Below the pieces are notes generated by a model that saw only the letters and a list, made by a program, of their open reading frames with translations, was not told where the DNA came from and searched no databases. Shown here piece by piece: positions 48,825 to 57,880 of a DNA stretch of 64,000 bases (position 1 is its first letter; every line of letters begins with the position of its first letter). The translations under genes and the position numbers were made by a program. The DNA comes from Sphaerisporangium album (GTDB lineage: Bacteria > Actinomycetota > Actinomycetes > Streptosporangiales > Streptosporangiaceae): the NCBI RefSeq assembly GCF_003323745.1, contig NZ_QOIL01000006.1:124001-188000 (forward strand), written 5' to 3'.

Positions 48825-49064
48825 GCCGACCTCCTCCTCAGACGGCTCCGGCGGCCGGCCGGGCCCTCGCCCCCATTGATGATCTTGTCGCTGCGCTCGT
48901 GTCGGTCCCTCACAGTGAAGCCACCCTAGTGGGGCCGGCCGACAAACGCGGCGACGCCCGCGGATTCACCGCCCGGGTGTCCGGCACCGTCCGAGAGAGC
49001 CCCCCGGCGTCCGCGACCCGGCGCGGCCCCGCCGTCCGGCACCGGGCTCACCGTGCTCGCCGGG

Positions 49065-49766
49065 CTATCTGAGCCCGTTGACCACGGCGTCGATCTCGGC
49101 GCGCCGCCCCGGCTCGTCCGGCTGGGCGAGGCCGACGACGACCACGCTCCTGTCGTCCTTGGTGAGAAGTGTCACCCGCAGGTACGACGGCCGGTTGACG
49201 ACGTCGGTGTACGTCGCGCGAAGCGCCCGTGAATGGCCGGTGTACCCGCCGACGCTGAGCCACCGGTCGTCGACGACCTCCACGGTGTCCCCGTGGAGCA
49301 GCAGCCGCCCGTACAGGTCCGTGAGCGCGATGGCGGCCGCCCGGGGCCCGAGGACGGCCACGGAGTCGCCCGCGCCGCCGGGGCGGGCCATGACCAGCGC
49401 GGCGTCCTCCAGGGCCGCGACGGAGGTGAATCCCGTGACCGGCGGGACGGCCCCGCGGATCCACCCCCGCGGCAACGGGTAGGTGACGCCCGCCGTCGCG
49501 TCCGCCACGGCCGTGGGCTCATCGGGAGCGCGGACGGCGGTCGTGACGACGGCGACGAGACCCGCCACCAGCGCCGTGCCGGCCACCACGGCGACGGCGA
49601 GCAGCACCGCGCGCCTGGCCCACGCGGGCACCGCGACCCGCGACGGCGGCGCGGGCCTGCCGTACACGCGGGCCGAGGGCGGTAACCCCTCCTCCTCTTC
49701 GGGCTCTTCCGGCGTGGGCCACACCGGATCGCCGTACGGCCGTCGTCCCGTGCGCTGTTCCTCCAC
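49065..49766 (-). CDS. Membrane-anchored protein of unknown function
   Basis: 233 residues. Acidic N-terminal cytoplasmic segment (PTPEEPEEEEGLPP), one helix (AVLLAVAVVAGTALVAGLVAVV, about 52-75), extracytoplasmic domain of about 150 residues with YPLPRGWIRGAVPPVTGFTS and LRATYTDVVNRPSYLRVTLLTKDD, typical of LpqN-like lipid-binding or secretion-associated domains (tentative). GTG at 49766 with GGGAGGAGG upstream. Confidence 0.78.
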   Translation of the reverse strand: MEEQRTGRRPYGDPVWPTPEEPEEEEGLPPSARVYGRPAPPSRVAVPAWARRAVLLAVAVVAGTALVAGLVAVVTTAVRAPDEPTAVADATAGVTYPLPRGWIRGAVPPVTGFTSVAALEDAALVMARPGGAGDSVAVLGPRAAAIALTDLYGRLLLHGDTVEVVDDRWLSVGGYTGHSRALRATYTDVVNRPSYLRVTLLTKDDRSVVVVGLAQPDEPGRRAEIDAVVNGLR

Positions 49767-49846
49767 GCCGCCTCCTCCCGGTGCACTGAGTATCGCCACC
49801 GAGGACGCCCCCGCGTCAACGACCATGTCAGGACTGGCAGGAATCT

Positions 49847-49928
49847 GTGCCTATGGCTGTGCCTATGGCCTCGCTCCGCTCGGCTGGTTCGGGGCGCCTG
49901 AGAGTCGGTGTTCCGCCGCGCCCCGACC
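49847..49928 (+). repeat. Palindromic intergenic repeat, copy A
   Basis: Shares with copies B and C the consensus TGCCTATGGCCTCGCTC, GCTCGG, then GGTTCGGGGCGCC and its near-complement. Here stem 49889-49897 pairs with 49918-49926. It ends 3 bp before the stop codon of the minus-strand metalloprotease, a terminator-like position. Confidence 0.75.
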
Positions 49929-49930
49929 GG

Positions 49931-50848
49931 TCAGACTGCGGGGGTGCGGTAGGCGGTCCACATGTTGCGCATGCGGACGGCCTGGCCGGCGGTGAACTGG
50001 GACATGCAGCGGTCGTGGGCGTAGTCCATGAAGTTGTGGATCGGATCCTCGCCCAGGTCGGGGCAGGTGTCCTTCCGCACGGGGCAGCCCTGCGTGGGCG
50101 TCGCCTCGGGCGGGGTGTCGTCGATGGAGTCGCCGGGCGGGGAGCACCCGTTCTCGAACGTGTGCAGCAGGCCGAACCAGTGGCCGATCTCGTGGACGGC
50201 CGTGTAGCCCTTGGAGAAGTCCCGAAGGGAACCCCCCGGCAGGCTGCGCCAGTCGATGACCACGCCGTCGTTGGACGGGCGGCCGGTGTACCAGTGCGGG
50301 TAGGTCGCGTACCCGAGCACGAGCTCGCCGAGCTGGGCGATGTAGAGGTTGAGGGTCTCGGGGCCGCCCCTGCGCAGGCGCTGCTTCATGGCGGTCTCGC
50401 TGAGCAGCGGCTTGCGGAACCACACCGGATTGTCGGTGTGCGTCACACCGCGCAGCTCGAACCTGATGCCGGTGTCCACGCCGCCGAGCCGCCCGCCGTA
50501 CGCGGCGTTGAGCGTCTCGACCTGTGGCCCGATCGCGGTGTCCGGGACGCCCTCGCGCCCGTCGGTGATCACGTGGACCCAGAGGGGCACCGTCGTCGTG
50601 GCGGGCTCGCGCCGGGGCGGGGCGGGCGCGTGCCCCAGGCGGCGCCGCATGCCGGCCAGCATCCGCGCGGCGTCGTCGGCGTCCGGGGTGTACGGCTCGT
50701 CACGGTGCGTCCCGGACTCCGGCGCCCGGGTGCGGTCGCACGAGCGCGCGCCGTCGGCCCGGGCGGGGCCGGAAAGGCCGCCCCCTGTGCCGAGGCACAC
50801 GAAGGAAACCACGGACGCCAAAGACACGGCCACCGTGCGCCGCACCAT
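49931..50848 (-). CDS. Secreted zinc metalloprotease, M43 (pappalysin-like)
   Basis: 305 residues. Signal peptide (1-31, ending PARADG), propeptide-like stretch, zinc site AVHEIGHWFGLLHTFENGC (HExxHxxGxxH), Met-turn region NFMDYAHDRCMSQFT. Several cysteines suggest disulfides outside the cell. Substrate unknown. The dispersed repeat adjoins the stop. Confidence 0.9.
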   Translation of the reverse strand: MVRRTVAVSLASVVSFVCLGTGGGLSGPARADGARSCDRTRAPESGTHRDEPYTPDADDAARMLAGMRRRLGHAPAPPRREPATTTVPLWVHVITDGREGVPDTAIGPQVETLNAAYGGRLGGVDTGIRFELRGVTHTDNPVWFRKPLLSETAMKQRLRRGGPETLNLYIAQLGELVLGYATYPHWYTGRPSNDGVVIDWRSLPGGSLRDFSKGYTAVHEIGHWFGLLHTFENGCSPPGDSIDDTPPEATPTQGCPVRKDTCPDLGEDPIHNFMDYAHDRCMSQFTAGQAVRMRNMWTAYRTPAV

Positions 50849-50997
50849 GCACTCCCCCGTCGTCGCAGGTCAGAGTGCTGACGCTAGCCGCAGTCCGCGC
50901 GTTCGCCGGGGAGCAACACTCCGTCGGGGACGCACGGGCCTCACTGCGGCTCACGGTCCGGCGGGACGCCGTACCGTCTCAAGCCCGCGGGCGGGCC

Positions 50998-51249
50998 TCA
51001 GGAGTCGCCGGACTCGCCCTTGGGCAGGCCCTCGTAGATCTCCTTGCACTCCGGGCAGACCGGGTACTTCTTGGGATCACGGCTCGGCACCCAGACCTTG
51101 CCGCAGAGCGCCCGGATCGGAACGCCGGTCACCAGACTCTCGGTGATCTTGTTCTTGTCGGCGTAGTGCGAGAACCGCTCGTGGTCACCCTCGTCACCAT
51201 GCGAGAGGTTCGGGCGTACTTCGCTCTCAGGAAGGATCTTCGTGCTCAC
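50998..51249 (-). CDS. DUF3039 protein
   Basis: 83 residues: SHGDEGDHERFSHYADKNKI, VTGVPIRALCGKVWVPSRDPKKYPVCPECKEIYEGL. The Cys and CPEC form a probable zinc site. A conserved small actinobacterial protein of unknown role. GTG start at 51249. Confidence 0.9.
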   Translation of the reverse strand: MSTKILPESEVRPNLSHGDEGDHERFSHYADKNKITESLVTGVPIRALCGKVWVPSRDPKKYPVCPECKEIYEGLPKGESGDS

Positions 51250-51269
51250 CAGACGAGTTTATTTGGTGT

Positions 51270-51335
51270 GTGCCGTGTATATGGCCGTGCCTCCGGCACG
51301 GCGGTTCGGGGCGCCTGAGAGTCGGCGCCCCGAAC
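51270..51335 (+). repeat. Palindromic intergenic repeat, copy B
   Basis: Perfect 12-bp stem GTTCGGGGCGCC (51304-51315) with 51324-51335, 8-nt loop TGAGAGTC, the same loop text as in copy A. Confidence 0.75.
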
Positions 51336-51410
51336 GTGCCTATGGCCTCGCTCAGCTCGGCGGGTTCGGGGCGCCCTTTGGTCGGTGTTCTTTCGTTGCG
51401 CCCCGAACTT
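51336..51410 (+). repeat. Palindromic intergenic repeat, copy C
   Basis: Directly follows copy B. Stem GTTCGGGGCGC (51364-51374) with 51398-51408. It abuts the stop of the minus-strand MFS gene and may end its transcript. Confidence 0.75.
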
Positions 51411-51411
51411 C

Positions 51412-52983
51412 CTAGCCCACGTGGACGGGGGCGTCTTCGACCTTGCGGCCGGCGCGGACGAAGAGGGCCAGGGCGGCGGCCACCACGGCGACGATGACGG
51501 AGACGCCGAAGCCGAAGTGCATGCCGTCGAGGAAGGACAGGTGGGAGGCCTGGGTCAGGGCGTCGGCGATCGGCTTGGGGCTGCCAGGGGGCACGGGGGC
51601 GACGCCGAGGGCGACCGCGCTGCTCATCGCGTCGACCTGCGCCGCGGTGGCGGGGATCTTCACGGCGGCGAGGTGGCCGGGCAGGACGTCCGCGACCTTG
51701 GCGGTGATGAGCGCGCCGAGGACGGCGGTGCCGAGCGAGCCGCCGACCTGCATGGCCGACTGCTGCATGCCGCCGGCGACGCCGCTGAGCGACTCCGGCG
51801 AGTTGCCCACGATGACCTCGGTGGCGCCGACCATGACCGGCGACAGGCCGAAGGCCAGGAGCGCGAACGGGATCGCGGTGTCGATGTAGCCGGCTTCCAG
51901 CCCGAGGCGGGAGAGCAGGAACATCGAGGTGGCGGTGATCAGCATGCCGACGGCGATGGGCACCTTCGGGCCGAACTTGCTCAGCAGGACTCCCGCCAGC
52001 GGTGAGGCGACGATCATGCCGGCGCTCATCGGCAGCATGCGCATGCCCGATTCCAGCGGGGACAGGCCGTGCACGCCCTGGAAGTAGAACGTGAGGAAGA
52101 ACATCGCGCCGAACATCGAGAAGGCCATGAGCACCATCAGCGCCGTGCCGATGGAGACGGACGCGTTGCTGAAGAGGCTGAGGGGCAGCAGCGGCTCGCT
52201 CGCCCGGGTCTGCCAGAAGACGAACGCCGCCCCCAGCACGACGGCCCCCGCGAGGAACCCGAGCGTCTTGGCGTCGGCCCACCCGTAGCCCGGCGCCTTG
52301 ATGATCGCCCACACCAGGCAGAACATGGCGCCGGACAGCAGCACCACGCCGAGCCAGTCGACCTTGGACAGCGACTCGGCCTTGCTCTCCTTGATCACCC
52401 AGAAGCCCACGAGCAGCGCGACGACGCCGACCGGCACGTTGATGAAGAAGACGGACTGCCAGCTCACGTTCTCGACCAGCAGGCCGCCGACGATGGGGCC
52501 GGCCGCACTGGACATGCCGATGGCCGCTCCCCAGATGCCGATCGCCATGCCGAGCTTCTCGGCCGGGAACGCCGCGCGCAGCAGCGCGAGCGCGGCCGGC
52601 TGGAGCAGCGCGCCGAACAGGCCCTGCAGGACGCGCAGCGCGATCAGCATGCCGATGGAGGAGGTGAGGCCGATGGCCAGCGAGGTGAGGGCGAAGCCGG
52701 CGATGCCCACGAGGAACACCGACTTGTGCCCGAACAGGTCGCCGAGCTTGCCCGCCGTGATGAGGAACACGGCCAGGGCGAGCAGGTACCCGCTGGTGAT
52801 CCACTGAAGGTCCGAGAGCGACGCCCCCAGCTCCTTGCCGATCACGGGGTTGGCGATGGCGACGACCGTGCCGTCGAGCATCACCATGATCACGCCGAGC
52901 GCGACCGCCAGCAACGTCAGCCACGGATGGCCGTGGCCGCGTCGGACGGGCGCGTCGGGGCGCGCGGCCAGCGCTTGAGCCAT
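51412..52983 (-). CDS. MFS efflux transporter, DHA2 family (14 TM)
   Basis: 523 residues, 14 membrane segments. LTLLAVALGVIMVMLDGTVVAIANPVIG (motif D1), KLGDLFGHKSVFLVGIAGF (motif A), RVLQGLFGALLQPAALALLRAAFP and GPIVGGLLVENVSWQSVFFINVPVG (motif C). Proton-driven drug exporter of the EmrB/QacA type. Divergent TetR gene and promoter-embedded operator indicate inducible efflux. Confidence 0.94.
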   Translation of the reverse strand: MAQALAARPDAPVRRGHGHPWLTLLAVALGVIMVMLDGTVVAIANPVIGKELGASLSDLQWITSGYLLALAVFLITAGKLGDLFGHKSVFLVGIAGFALTSLAIGLTSSIGMLIALRVLQGLFGALLQPAALALLRAAFPAEKLGMAIGIWGAAIGMSSAAGPIVGGLLVENVSWQSVFFINVPVGVVALLVGFWVIKESKAESLSKVDWLGVVLLSGAMFCLVWAIIKAPGYGWADAKTLGFLAGAVVLGAAFVFWQTRASEPLLPLSLFSNASVSIGTALMVLMAFSMFGAMFFLTFYFQGVHGLSPLESGMRMLPMSAGMIVASPLAGVLLSKFGPKVPIAVGMLITATSMFLLSRLGLEAGYIDTAIPFALLAFGLSPVMVGATEVIVGNSPESLSGVAGGMQQSAMQVGGSLGTAVLGALITAKVADVLPGHLAAVKIPATAAQVDAMSSAVALGVAPVPPGSPKPIADALTQASHLSFLDGMHFGFGVSVIVAVVAAALALFVRAGRKVEDAPVHVG

Positions 52984-53023
52984 GGAGAGGTCCCCCTGTT
53001 TCGACTAGTAGTCAACGACCCGT

Positions 53024-53052
53024 AATTTATGTCAGTCGATGACAGATGACAA
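53024..53052 (-). promoter_or_regulatory. MFS promoter with TetR operator in the spacer
   Basis: Minus strand TTGTCA (53052-53047), 17 nt, TAAATT (53029-53024). The spacer carries TGTCA-TCGAC-TGACA (53044-53030), an inverted repeat ideal for the divergent TetR repressor. Confidence 0.75.
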
Positions 53053-53120
53053 ACACTTTTATGCGACAGATGATGACTTATGGCACTATATGAAGTACAC
53101 ATTTCGAGGAGGTGTCTGGG

Positions 53121-53783
53121 GTGGGTCTAAGGGAGCGCAAGAAGCACCAGACTCGGCTGGCCCTGAGCGACGCCGCCTTCGAGCTTTTCCTCGAACAAGG
53201 GTTCGAGGCTACCACCGTCGACCAGATCGCCGCCGCGGTGGACGTCTCACCCCGGACGTTCTTCCGGTACTTCGGCAGCAAGGAGGAACTGGCCCTCGAC
53301 TTCATGGTCGAGTACGACGAGGTGGTCACCGCGGCGCTCGCCGCGCGCCCGGCCGACGAGCCGCCCCTGCAGGCGCTGGCCGCCGCCTACCGCCAGTTCA
53401 TCCGCGAGGTCCGGCGCACCGCGGCCATCGACCCCGAGCGGTACGTCAGGCACCGGCACGTGATGGAGGCCAACCCCCACCTGATCACGGCCGGCCTCGC
53501 CCGCATGGCGGACATCGAGACCAAGCTCACCGCCGAGGTCGCGCGCCGCCAGGGCACCGACCCCGACGCCGACCCGCGCCCGCGCCTGCTCGTGGCGTTC
53601 ATCACCTCGGCGATCCGCGTGGGCTTCGAGTGCGCCACCGGCGACGCCGGCTCGCTGGACAAGCTGTTCGGCAACGTGGAGAAGACCCTGGCGCTCACCG
53701 TCGAGGCGCTGAGCCCCGGCTGGTGTCAGTTCAACTTCGGGTCGTCCGGGCAGGTCGCCACGAAGGCCAGCTCCCCGGGCTGA
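53121..53783 (+). CDS. TetR-family repressor of the MFS gene
   Basis: 220 residues. HTH RLALSDAAFELFLEQGFEATTVDQIAAAVDVSPRTFFRYFGSKEEL, followed by an acyl-type C-terminal domain. GTG at 53121 has GAGGAGG 8 nt upstream; the GTG at 53112 would overlap the ribosome site. The 3' end runs 58 bp into the convergent yqgE gene, and the last 25 residues (from QFNFG) look like read-through coding with no TetR similarity. Confidence 0.9.
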   Translation: MGLRERKKHQTRLALSDAAFELFLEQGFEATTVDQIAAAVDVSPRTFFRYFGSKEELALDFMVEYDEVVTAALAARPADEPPLQALAAAYRQFIREVRRTAAIDPERYVRHRHVMEANPHLITAGLARMADIETKLTAEVARRQGTDPDADPRPRLLVAFITSAIRVGFECATGDAGSLDKLFGNVEKTLALTVEALSPGWCQFNFGSSGQVATKASSPG

Positions 53784-54304
53784 CGCCGCAGCACCGCCCG
53801 CCACAGGTCGGCCGGACGCGAGTCGAAGGTGTCGCCCGGCTCCGCCTCCACGACGTACCAGGAGCCCTCGCGGATCTCGGCCTCCAACTGGCCCGCCGTC
53901 CATCCGGCGTACCCGGCGAAGATGCGCATCTGTGTTATCTCACCCGCGAGGATCTCGGGAGGGGCGTCCAGGTCCACCGTGCCGAGCTTGGACACCGCCG
54001 AGGAGCCCGCGTGCAGCCTGCGCCACCCGAGCGGCTCCTGGCCGCTCGGCACCGAGGCCAGCGCCAGCGCGCTGTCGGTCTGCACCGGCCCGCCCTCGAA
54101 CAGCACCGGAGGTCCGCTGACCAGCGGGTCCCAGGACGGGAGCACCTGGTTCACCGTGACCTCGCTCGGCCGGTTGAGCATCACGCCGAGGGTTCCGCCG
54201 TCCTCGTCGTGTTCGAGGATCAACACGACGCCGCGCCGGAAGTTCGGGTCGTCCAGCAGTGGCGTCGCCACCAGCAGCCCGCCGACGTAGATCGCCTCCG
54301 CCAT
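53726..54304 (-). CDS. YqgE/AlgH family protein (DUF179)
   Basis: 192 residues: GGLLVATPLLDDPNFRRGVVLILEHDEDGGTLGVMLNRPSE, VLFEGGPVQTDSALALAS, RIFAGYAGWTAGQLEAEIREGSWYVVEAEP. The fold is conserved in bacteria; function unsettled. ATG at 54304. Overlaps the TetR gene tail-to-tail by 58 bp. Confidence 0.92.
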   Translation of the reverse strand: MAEAIYVGGLLVATPLLDDPNFRRGVVLILEHDEDGGTLGVMLNRPSEVTVNQVLPSWDPLVSGPPVLFEGGPVQTDSALALASVPSGQEPLGWRRLHAGSSAVSKLGTVDLDAPPEILAGEITQMRIFAGYAGWTAGQLEAEIREGSWYVVEAEPGDTFDSRPADLWRAVLRRQPGELAFVATCPDDPKLN

Positions 54305-54488
54305 GCATCCATCATGACGCGTGATGCCCCTAATGCGCGCCCACCCCCAGCCACTCGGCCGCACGGGCGCGGACATGTTACTTTGGGTGTGCGATCGGGC
54401 ACTCTTCGTGTCAGACGCCGGCGATGGAAGACCCTGATTCGTGCGAACCGCCCCGTGCAGACGGCAGTGACCGAGAGGGAGAGCCCAC

Positions 54489-55187
54489 ATGAACCGCCTC
54501 ATACTCGTGGCGCTCATGGCGGTGGGCGTGGCCGTGGGCGTCCCCGCCGCGCGCACCTCCCATGCCGCCGGCATCGGCGAGGGTGGCGAGGGACGCGACA
54601 CGCGCGACGGCCGGGTCGACGTCAGCGTCTCCCGGGTCGAGTGCCCCGCGAGCAAGGCCAACGTCGTGATGACCGCGCCGCGTGACCACGGCACCGTCGA
54701 ATACTCCGTCTACCGCGGCGACACGCTCGTGCGCAACGGCCTGCTCTGGCCGGGCGTCCAGCGCACGATCCCCGTCTACGTCGAGCCGCGCTCCACCGAG
54801 CGCATCGGGGTCACGCTCGCCGGGCAGGGCACCACGCGCCACCAGGTCTGGTCGCGCTGCGAGAGCGGGGAGGAGTCGTACGGCGAGTACCGCGAGTCGG
54901 TCTACAGCGAGAGCAGCGAGAGCTCCGACGACGAGGGGAGCGGCGGCCACCGCGCCGAGAGCGTGCGCTCCCACCGCTACAACCCGCTGATCCGCCAGCC
55001 GTACGGCCGGCTGCCGTACACAGGGCCGCCCGCCGACCTGTGGGGCAAGGTGGCCACGGCCGGCGGCCTGATCGTCTTCGGCGGCATGTTGTGGTGGGTG
55101 GGCCTGGTCTGGCCGCGCCGCACCCCCGCCGAGCCGCTCATGCGTCCCCGCCCGTTGTACGCCCCGCGCCGCCCTCCCGGCGCCTGA
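54489..55187 (+). CDS. Secreted protein with LPYTG sorting-like signal
   Basis: 232 residues. Signal peptide MNRLILVALMAVGVAVG (cleaved near SHAAG), a beta domain with two cysteines (VECPASK, WSRCESG), a Ser/Glu/Asp-rich stretch, then RLPYTG (about 174-179), a membrane helix (KVATAGGLIVFGGMLWWVGLVW) and a basic tail (PRR). This is the LPXTG-helix-positive order of sortase substrates, though the tail after the helix is longer (25 residues) than usual. No sortase gene in the window. Confidence 0.78.
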   Translation: MNRLILVALMAVGVAVGVPAARTSHAAGIGEGGEGRDTRDGRVDVSVSRVECPASKANVVMTAPRDHGTVEYSVYRGDTLVRNGLLWPGVQRTIPVYVEPRSTERIGVTLAGQGTTRHQVWSRCESGEESYGEYRESVYSESSESSDDEGSGGHRAESVRSHRYNPLIRQPYGRLPYTGPPADLWGKVATAGGLIVFGGMLWWVGLVWPRRTPAEPLMRPRPLYAPRRPPGA

Positions 55188-55269
55188 TCGAAGTCCGGGC
55201 CTCCGGCCGGCGCCGCCACCGCTGGGCGTCCGGCCGGGTCCGGGGACGAGAGGGTGGCCCAGGGCGGGG

Positions 55270-56679
55270 TCAGGCCTCGGTGAAGCCGCGCGCCTTGCCG
55301 CCCGCGGACTCGCGGACGGCCGCCGCCACCGTCGTCGCCACGTCCGGGTTGAACACGCTGGGGATGATGTAGTTCGGCCCGAGCTCCTCGACCGCCACGA
55401 CGTTCGCCAGGGCGTTGGCCGCGGCGAGCAGCATGGCCTCGGTGACCGTGCGCGACTGCGCGTCGAGCAGGCCGCGGAAGACGCCGGGGAAGGCGAGCAC
55501 GTTGTTGATCTGGTTGGGGTAGTCGGAGCGGCCCGTGGCGACCACGGCGGCGTGCTCGCGCGCGTCGTCCGGGGACACCTCGGGCTCGGGGTTGGCCAGC
55601 GCGAACACCACGGCCTTGTCGGCCATGGCGGCGATGTCGTCGCCGGTGAGGATGCCGGGGGCCGAGACGCCGATGAAGACGTCCGCGCCCTTCACCGCGC
55701 CCCGCAGGTCGCCGCCGTACCCGTCGCCGTTGGTGTTGTCGGCGATCCAGCGCAGCGACGCGTCCAGGTCGCCGCGGCCGCGGTGGACCGCGCCGAGGTA
55801 GTCGCAGACGACGACGTTGCGCGCCCCGGCGGCGAGCAGCAGGCGAAGCACGGCGGTGCCCGCGGCCCCCGCGCCCGCCATGGCGATGCGCACGTCCGGC
55901 AGGGACTTGCCGACGACGCGCAACGCGTTCTTCAGGGCGGCCAGCACGCAGATCGCGGTGCCGTGCTGGTCGTCGTGGAAGACCGGGATGTCCAGCAGCT
56001 CGCGCAGCCGGCGCTCGATCTCGAAGCAGCGCGGCGCCGAGATGTCCTCCAGGTTGATGCCGCCGAACCCGGGGGCGATGGCCCGGACGATCTCGACGAT
56101 CGTGTCGACGTCCTGGGTGTCCAGGCAGATGGGCCAGGCGTCGATGCCCGCGAAGCGCTTGAACAGCGCGGCCTTGCCCTCCATGACGGGCAGCGCCGCC
56201 GCGGGGCCGATATTGCCGAGGCCGAGCACCGCCGAGCCGTCGGTGACCACGGCGACGGTGTTGCGCTTGATCGTCAGGCGGCGGGCGTCCTCGGGGTTGC
56301 GGGCGATGGCCAGCGACACCCGCGCGACGCCGGGCGTGTAGGCCATCGACAGCTCGTCACGGTTGCGCAGCGGCACCTTGGACTGCATCTCGATCTTGCC
56401 GCCGAGGTGCATGAGGAACGTGCGGTCGCTGACCTTGTGCAGGACGACACCCTCGACCGCGTCGAGGCTGTCGACGATCGCCTGCGCGTGGTCGGTGTCC
56501 TTGGCCGCGCAGGTGACGTCGATGCGGAGTTTCTCGTGACCGGCGTTGGTCACGTCGAGGGCGGTGACCACACCGCCCGCGTTCTCCACGGCGTGGGTGA
56601 GCTGGCTGACGGCCTTGCCGCCCGCAGGCACCTCGAGTCGGACGGTGATCGAGTAAGAGACACTCGGCACGGTGGCCAC
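55270..56679 (-). CDS. NAD-dependent malic enzyme with N-terminal ACT domain
   Basis: 469 residues. ACT-like regulatory domain (1-85), malic domain with AYTPGVARV, TDGSAVLGLGNIGPAAALPVMEGKAALFKRFAGIDAWPI, NLEDISAPRCFEIE, and Rossmann site AGAGAAGTAVLRLLL. It turns malate into pyruvate and CO2. The ACT domain suggests amino acid control. GTG at 56679 with AAAGGAG upstream. Confidence 0.93.
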   Translation of the reverse strand: MATVPSVSYSITVRLEVPAGGKAVSQLTHAVENAGGVVTALDVTNAGHEKLRIDVTCAAKDTDHAQAIVDSLDAVEGVVLHKVSDRTFLMHLGGKIEMQSKVPLRNRDELSMAYTPGVARVSLAIARNPEDARRLTIKRNTVAVVTDGSAVLGLGNIGPAAALPVMEGKAALFKRFAGIDAWPICLDTQDVDTIVEIVRAIAPGFGGINLEDISAPRCFEIERRLRELLDIPVFHDDQHGTAICVLAALKNALRVVGKSLPDVRIAMAGAGAAGTAVLRLLLAAGARNVVVCDYLGAVHRGRGDLDASLRWIADNTNGDGYGGDLRGAVKGADVFIGVSAPGILTGDDIAAMADKAVVFALANPEPEVSPDDAREHAAVVATGRSDYPNQINNVLAFPGVFRGLLDAQSRTVTEAMLLAAANALANVVAVEELGPNYIIPSVFNPDVATTVAAAVRESAGGKARGFTEA

Positions 56680-56923
56680 GGGAATCCGCTCCTTTGCGGT
56701 ACTTCATGATCCGCGTGCTCGGGTGCCCGGTGTCGTGCATCCGGCTCGCCTGTTCCCCTGGGAGACCTGCATCCGGGGGTATCCATCGTGCCAGACGCGG
56801 CCGGGAGCTTCCGCCGCGTTCGAGGCGCCGCCCGAGCCCTAGGGGTGGTGGCCCGGGTGCCCCCGGCCGCCCGCGAGCGACGCCCTCCGCAGGCGAGGGG
56901 CGCCGCGCGGGAGCGGCGGCGCC

Positions 56924-57880
56924 TCAGTACAGGGCGTTGGCGAGGGACCGGCGCGCCTTGGCCACCGAGGGATCGCCCGAGGGCAGGGCCTCGAAGAGGC
57001 CGAGCAGGTGGCGGCGGGCGTGGTCGCGGTCGTCGCCGGAGGTGCGGCGGACGAGCTGGATGAGCCGCTCGAACGCCTCGTCCACCTGACCGCCGAGGAT
57101 CTCGACGTCGGCGGCCTGCGTCTGCGCCTCGACGTCGGCGGGGTTCGCGGCGGCGCGGCTCATGACGGCCGCGGGGTCGAGGTGCTGGGTGCGGCGCACG
57201 AGGCCGACGCCGGCGAGGCCGATCTTGGCGTCGGGGTCGGCCGGGGACCGCGCGAGCAGCCGCTCGTAGGCCGCGGCGGCGGCGTCGAGGTCGCCCTGCT
57301 CGATGGCCTGCTCGGCGGCCAGCAGGTCCGGGTCCACCGCGGGCTGCGGCGCCTCCTGGCCCTCCGGCGCCTCGCCGGGCGGCGGCAGGTACTGCGCGAG
57401 AGCGGTCAGGAGCTGGTCGAGCCACTGGCGCACCTGGGCCTCGGGCAGCGCGCCCTGGAAGCCCGTGACGGCCTGCCCCTGGAAGACGGCGAGGACGGTG
57501 GGAATGCTCTGTACCTGGAGGGCGCCGCTGATCTGGGGGCTCTTGTCGACGTCGACCTTGGCGAGCACCCACCGGCCCGCCGCCTCGGCGGCGAGCTTCT
57601 CGAGGATCGGGCTGAGCTGCTTGCACGGCTCACACCAGGTGGCCCACAGGTCGAGGACGACCGGCGTGCGCATGGAGCGCTCGATCACGTCGGTGGCGAA
57701 GGTCTCATCGGTGACGTCGATGACGGCCGCGCCGGCAGGAGGCTGGGCGGGGCCGCCGCCCGCCGCGGCCTGCGCCGCGGCCGCCTCACGGCGGGCCTGG
57801 GCTTCCAGTGCCTGCTTGCGGGCACCTAGGTCCACGGCCCCCTGCAACGATGCCGGTCGAGTGAAGTCCGCTGGGCTCAT
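56924..57880 (-). CDS. Thioredoxin-domain chaperone-like protein (YbbN/CnoX type)
   Basis: 318 residues. Thioredoxin domain (about 70-175) with DLWATWCEPCKQLSPILEKLA (WCEPC, so redox-active), followed by TPR-like helices (QAIEQGDLDAAAAAYERLLARSPADPDAKIGLAGV and later) and a terminal SLANALY. It resembles E. coli YbbN/CnoX. ATG at 57880. Confidence 0.88.
   Translation of the reverse strand: MSPADFTRPASLQGAVDLGARKQALEAQARREAAAAQAAAGGGPAQPPAGAAVIDVTDETFATDVIERSMRTPVVLDLWATWCEPCKQLSPILEKLAAEAAGRWVLAKVDVDKSPQISGALQVQSIPTVLAVFQGQAVTGFQGALPEAQVRQWLDQLLTALAQYLPPPGEAPEGQEAPQPAVDPDLLAAEQAIEQGDLDAAAAAYERLLARSPADPDAKIGLAGVGLVRRTQHLDPAAVMSRAAANPADVEAQTQAADVEILGGQVDEAFERLIQLVRRTSGDDRDHARRHLLGLFEALPSGDPSVAKARRSLANALY

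Noticed and set aside
49847-51410. CRISPR array
   Set aside because: Only three copies of unequal length with palindromic stems and no regular spacers; better explained as intergenic repeat elements.
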